Origin: Betaproteobacteria bacterium RIFCSPLOWO2_02_FULL_68_150
Lineage (GTDB): Bacteria > Pseudomonadota > Gammaproteobacteria > Burkholderiales > SG8-39
Reading direction: 5' to 3'
DNA length: 9,923 bases
Assembly (NCBI GenBank): GCA_001771975.1
Contig: MERE01000013.1
Coordinates: forward strand, 774 to 10,696
Of this stretch, positions 6,764 to 9,923 are shown one piece after another. The notes under the pieces are model-generated. The model was not told the origin of the DNA. It was given only the letters and a program-made list of their open reading frames with translations, and did no database searches. The translations under genes and the position numbers were made by a program. Each line of letters opens with the position of its first letter. The first letter of the stretch is position 1.

Positions 6764-8587
6764 ATGACTTATTCTTCTATTCTAATCCAGTTTCTGAACG
6801 GCTTGGCGAGCGCCAGTTCGCTCTTCCTGGTGGCGGCCGGGCTGTCGCTGATCTTCGGCGTCACCCGCATCGTGAACTTCGCTCATGGCTCGCTCTACAT
6901 GCTGGGCATGTACGTCGCGGTCTGGCTGGGCGAGCGCATTGGCTTCTGGTGGAGCGTCCCGATTGCCGCCCTGGCGGTGGGAGCCTTCGGCGCCCTGGTC
7001 GAATCGGCGTTGCTGCGGCGGCTCTACGCCGCACCCGAGCTGCTGCAACTCCTCGCGACCTTCGCCCTGGTGCTGGTGGTGAAAGACTTCGCGCTCTGGG
7101 CCTGGGGCCCTGAGGACATCCTGGGGCCGCGCGCACCCGGCTTCACCGGCGCCGTGACCATCGCGGGGCTGCAGTTCCCCGAATACGACCTGTTTCTCAT
7201 CGGCTTCGGCCCCCTCGTGCTCGGCGCGCTGTGGCTGCTGCTGACGCGCACGCGCTGGGGCACGCTGGTGCGCGCGGCGACGCAGGATCGCGAGATGGCG
7301 AGCGCGCTCGGCGTGAACCAGAAGTGGCTTTTCACGGGCGTGTTCGCGCTCGGCGCATTCCTCGCCGGGCTGGGCGGCGCGCTGCAGATCCCGCGCGAGC
7401 CGGCGACGCTCTTGATCGATCTTTCGGTGGTGTCCGACGCCTTCGTCGTCGTGGTGGTGGGCGGTCTCGGTTCGATCGGCGGCGCCTTCGTGGCCGCGTT
7501 CCTGATCGCCGAGATCAAGGCGTTCTGCATCGGCCTCGGCCTGTCGCAGTTCACGCTGGTGGTCGAGTTCGTGGTGATGGCCGTGGTGCTGGTGATCCGC
7601 CCCTGGGGGCTTTTCGGCCGCATGCCCGCACTTGCGCGCGGGGCCGGCGCCGTGGAGCCTCCGCTCGTGGCACCCTCACCCGCCGCGCTCAAGGCGCTCG
7701 CCGCCCTGCTGGCCGCACTCGCGCTGGTGCCCGTGGTGAGTGGCGGTTACACGCTGGTGCTGCTCACCGACATTCTCGTTTTTGCGCTCTTCGCCGTGAG
7801 CCTGCACTTCATCATGGGTCCGGCGGGCCTGCACTCGTTCGGCCATGCGGCCTACTTCGGGCTCGGCGCCTACGGCGCCGGATTGCTGCTGCTGCGCGCC
7901 GGTGCACCCATGGAGCTCGCGCTCCTCCTCGGGCCGCTCGCCGGCGGACTCGGCGCGCTCGTCTTCGGTTGGTTCTGCGTGCGCCTCTCGGGCGTGTACC
8001 TCGCGATGCTGACGCTGGCGTTCGCGCAGATCGCCTGGTCGGTGGTGTTCCAGTGGGACGCGTTCACCGGAGGCTCGAACGGCCTGGTCGGAATCTGGCC
8101 GGCGAGCTGGCTCGCCTCCAAGGCCGCTTACTACTACATCACCCTGCTGACGTGCGCGGGCGGCATCGCGCTGCTGTGGCGCATGCTCTACGCACCCTTC
8201 GGTTACGCGCTGCGCGCGGCGCGCGATTCGCCTTTGCGCGCCGATGCGATCGGGCTGGACGTGCGCGCGCTGCAATGGGCCGCGTTCACGCTGGCCGGCC
8301 TCGCCGCCGGCATGGCGGGCGCGCTGTATGCGTTCTCGAAAGGCTCGATCTCGCCCGAGTCGCTCTCGGTGCCGCGCTCGGTGGACGGGCTCGTGATGGT
8401 GCTGCTCGGCGGCATCCAGACGCTCACCGGCCCGTTGTGGGGCGCGGCGCTCTTCACCTGGATGCAGGACGCGGTAGCGCGCGGCATCGACTACTGGCGC
8501 GCGGTGATCGGGGCCGTGATCCTTGTGCTGGTGCTCGCGTTCCCGCAGGGCCTGACCGGCTTTCTGCGCCAGAGATTCGCGCCATGA
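6764..8587 (+). CDS. Fused LivH-LivM branched-chain amino acid-type ABC permease
   Basis: 607 residues combining both membrane subunits of a HAAT importer in one chain. Residues 1 to about 288 are LivH-like: NGLASASSLFLVAAGLSLIF and GVTRIVNFAHGSLYMLGMY are the family N-terminal helices, and RAATQDREMASALGVN (170-185) is the cytoplasmic EAA-like coupling loop. A short linker rich in Ala, Pro and Glu (about 289-308) joins the LivM-like half, with GPAGLHSFGHAAYFGLGAYG (352-371) and a second coupling loop, RAARDSPLRADAIGLDV (484-500). Many hydrophobic segments are visible in each half. The start at ATG 6764 fits the LivH N-terminus well, but no Shine-Dalgarno is present; the upstream bases are the T run of a terminator-like hairpin. 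The first codons are unusually A+T-rich for this genome (ACT TAT TCT TCT ATT CTA). The end overlaps LivG by an ATGA. Fusions of LivH and LivM are known but less common than separate genes. Confidence 0.93.
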   Translation: MTYSSILIQFLNGLASASSLFLVAAGLSLIFGVTRIVNFAHGSLYMLGMYVAVWLGERIGFWWSVPIAALAVGAFGALVESALLRRLYAAPELLQLLATFALVLVVKDFALWAWGPEDILGPRAPGFTGAVTIAGLQFPEYDLFLIGFGPLVLGALWLLLTRTRWGTLVRAATQDREMASALGVNQKWLFTGVFALGAFLAGLGGALQIPREPATLLIDLSVVSDAFVVVVVGGLGSIGGAFVAAFLIAEIKAFCIGLGLSQFTLVVEFVVMAVVLVIRPWGLFGRMPALARGAGAVEPPLVAPSPAALKALAALLAALALVPVVSGGYTLVLLTDILVFALFAVSLHFIMGPAGLHSFGHAAYFGLGAYGAGLLLLRAGAPMELALLLGPLAGGLGALVFGWFCVRLSGVYLAMLTLAFAQIAWSVVFQWDAFTGGSNGLVGIWPASWLASKAAYYYITLLTCAGGIALLWRMLYAPFGYALRAARDSPLRADAIGLDVRALQWAAFTLAGLAAGMAGALYAFSKGSISPESLSVPRSVDGLVMVLLGGIQTLTGPLWGAALFTWMQDAVARGIDYWRAVIGAVILVLVLAFPQGLTGFLRQRFAP

Positions 8588-9327
8588 CGGTGCTCGCGGC
8601 GCGCAATCTCAGCAAGTCCTTCGGCGGCGTGCAGGCGGTGCGCGGCGTCAGTCTTTCGGTCGCCTCGGGCGAGCTGCTGGCGCTGATCGGCCCCAACGGC
8701 GCGGGCAAGACGACCTGCTTCAACCTGCTCAACGGCCAGCTCGCGCCCGACGCGGGCGAGATCGAGTTCGAAGGGCGCAGTCTCAGGGGGCTGGCGCCGC
8801 GCGAGATCTGGCGCCTGGGCGTAGGGCGCACTTTCCAGGTCACCGCGACCTTCGGCTCGATGACGGTGCGCGAAAACGTGCAGATGGCGCTGCTGTCGCA
8901 TCACCGCCAGCTGAGTTCGCTGTTCGCACGTGCTGCGCAGCGCCACGTCGCCGCCGCCGATGCGCTGCTCGAGCGCGTCGGCATGCGCGAGCAGGCCGGG
9001 CGGCCGTGCGCGGTGCTCGCCTACGGCGACCTGAAGCGCGTCGAGCTGGCAGTGGCGCTGGCGAACCAGCCGCGCCTGCTGCTCATGGACGAGCCGACCG
9101 CCGGCATGGCGCCCGGGGAGCGCGGCGAACTGATGCAGCTCGCGGCGGACCTCGCGCGCGGCTCCGGCATCGCGGTGCTTTTCACCGAGCACGACATGGA
9201 CGTGGTATTCGCGCATGCCGACCGCATCGTGGTGCTTTCCGACGGCGAGCTGATCGCGCAGGGCTCGCCACAGGAAGTGCGCGCGAATGCCGCGGTGCGC
9301 GCGGTCTATCTGGGTTCCCATGCTTGA
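8584..9327 (+). CDS. livG: LivG-type ABC transporter ATP-binding protein
   Basis: 247 residues, normal for LivG. It energises import through the fused permease at the inner face of the membrane, pairing with LivF. Walker A GPNGAGKTT (36-44), Q-loop Gln85 in RTFQVT, signature region LAYGDLKRVE (145-154), Walker B LLLMDE with catalytic Glu (165-170) and switch His203 in TEHD are all present, so it should hydrolyse ATP. The signature is the LAYG-type variant usual in LivG rather than canonical LSGGQ. TAGMAP after Walker B and the C-terminal GSPQEVRANAAVRAVYLG are family-typical. It starts in an ATGA overlap with the permease stop and overlaps the LivF start by 8 nt, so the three genes are translationally coupled. 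Confidence 0.93.
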   Translation: MTVLAARNLSKSFGGVQAVRGVSLSVASGELLALIGPNGAGKTTCFNLLNGQLAPDAGEIEFEGRSLRGLAPREIWRLGVGRTFQVTATFGSMTVRENVQMALLSHHRQLSSLFARAAQRHVAAADALLERVGMREQAGRPCAVLAYGDLKRVELAVALANQPRLLLMDEPTAGMAPGERGELMQLAADLARGSGIAVLFTEHDMDVVFAHADRIVVLSDGELIAQGSPQEVRANAAVRAVYLGSHA

Positions 9328-9923
9328 GCTGCGCGGCCTGAGCGCGGGCTACGGCCGGGCCGAGATCCTGTTCGGGCTCACGCTCGAGGCGCGGGCGGGC
9401 GAAGTCGTGGTGCTGCTCGGCCGCAACGGCGCCGGCAAATCCACCACGCTCAAATCGGTCATGGGGTTGCTGCGCCCGCGTGCCGGCGAAGTGGCGTTCG
9501 AGGGCCAGCGCATCGATCGCCTGCCGCCGTACCGCATCGCGCGCCTTGGCCTGGGTTACGTGCCCGAGGACCGGCGCATCTTCACCGACCTCACGGTGAT
9601 GGAGAACCTCGAAGTCGGCAGGCAGGCGGCGCGGCCGGGTGCCCCGCACTGGAGCGCCGAGCGGCTGTTCGCGCTGTTTCCCAACCTCGGGCGCATGAAA
9701 GACCGGCGCGGCGGCCGCATGTCGGGCGGCGAGCAGCAGATGCTCACCATCGCGCGCACGCTGATGGGCAATCCGAAGGCGGTGCTGCTGGACGAGCCCT
9801 CCGAAGGTCTCGCGCCGGTGATCGTGGAACAGATGGCGCAGACCATCCTCGAGCTGAAGAAGGAAGGCCTCTGCGTGCTGCTCTGCGAGCAGAACCTGCG
9901 TTTCGCGCATCTGGTCGGCGACC
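9320..9923 (+). CDS. livF: LivF-type ABC transporter ATP-binding protein, 3' partial
   Basis: The first 201 residues of a LivF homologue; the family is about 235 long, so some 30-35 residues are missing beyond the window. Walker A GRNGAGKST (34-42), YVPEDRRIF in the Q-loop region (80-88), signature MSGGEQQ (134-140) and Walker B VLLDEP (155-160) are intact. The switch-His position reads LCEQN, with Gln in place of His, which is usual for LivF and not a defect. ATG 9320 overlaps the LivG stop by 8 nt. It forms the second nucleotide-binding subunit of the importer; the frame is open to the window end. Confidence 0.92.
   Translation, partial: MLELRGLSAGYGRAEILFGLTLEARAGEVVVLLGRNGAGKSTTLKSVMGLLRPRAGEVAFEGQRIDRLPPYRIARLGLGYVPEDRRIFTDLTVMENLEVGRQAARPGAPHWSAERLFALFPNLGRMKDRRGGRMSGGEQQMLTIARTLMGNPKAVLLDEPSEGLAPVIVEQMAQTILELKKEGLCVLLCEQNLRFAHLVGD

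Noticed and set aside
6721..6765. Promoter for the permease (TTGAGC ... TAACAAT)
   Set aside because: The spacing is far beyond 17 bp and the -10-like box overlaps the start codon.
6721..7113. 130-codon + strand frame starting in the intergenic gap
   Set aside because: It starts inside the terminator hairpin region and runs out of frame within the permease gene; the product is Arg-rich with no domain.
9557..9893. LivF might be degenerate because the switch His is Gln (EQN) and the Q-loop region reads VPED
   Set aside because: Both features are normal in LivF-type ATPases; all ATP-binding and hydrolysis motifs visible in the window are intact.

Overview
The window is about two-thirds G+C by eye and fully coding on the + strand apart from one 96-bp gap. 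High G+C, dense overlapping genes, a LivHM-type branched-chain transporter and a GGGGTCAGAGTAA palindrome of a kind I associate with environmental Betaproteobacteria all suggest a betaproteobacterium (Burkholderiales or Rhodocyclales-like). This placement is an inference; no marker gene is present.

Left half (2-5481): four overlapping genes. They are (1) a molybdenum hydroxylase with two [2Fe-2S] domains fused directly to the molybdopterin domain, truncated by a few residues at the window edge; (2) a 6-hydroxynicotinate reductase-like protein with an N-terminal cysteine cluster; (3) a UPF0280 (ApbE-like) protein; and (4) a small exported thioredoxin-fold protein with a CPYC active site. Genes 1 and 2 together suggest reductive breakdown of an N-heteroaromatic acid: hydroxylation next to the ring nitrogen, then ring reduction. 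Nicotinate to 6-hydroxynicotinate to 1,4,5,6-tetrahydro-6-oxonicotinate is the known precedent (Eubacterium barkeri; the same intermediates are known from Azorhizobium caulinodans). The real substrate cannot be read from the sequence, and the later pathway enzymes are not in the window.

Right half (5459-9923): a complete HAAT/Liv-type ABC importer. It has a periplasmic binding protein, a fused LivH-LivM permease, a LivG ATPase and a LivF ATPase cut off by the window end. The binding-protein gene overlaps the thioredoxin-like gene, so the transporter begins inside the catabolic operon and probably imports its substrate.

The only non-coding stretch (6668-6763) lies between the binding protein and the permease. 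It holds a 13-bp-arm palindrome followed by a G+C-rich hairpin with a T run, ending just before a permease start that lacks a Shine-Dalgarno sequence. This looks like a control point that lets the binding protein be made in excess of the membrane complex.

The points most worth a second look are the possible link between the ApbE-like protein and the reductase (a GATT motif in the reductase), the Mo-enzyme active site (an XDH-like Arg kept, the purine-binding Glu lost), and the SBP-permease junction.
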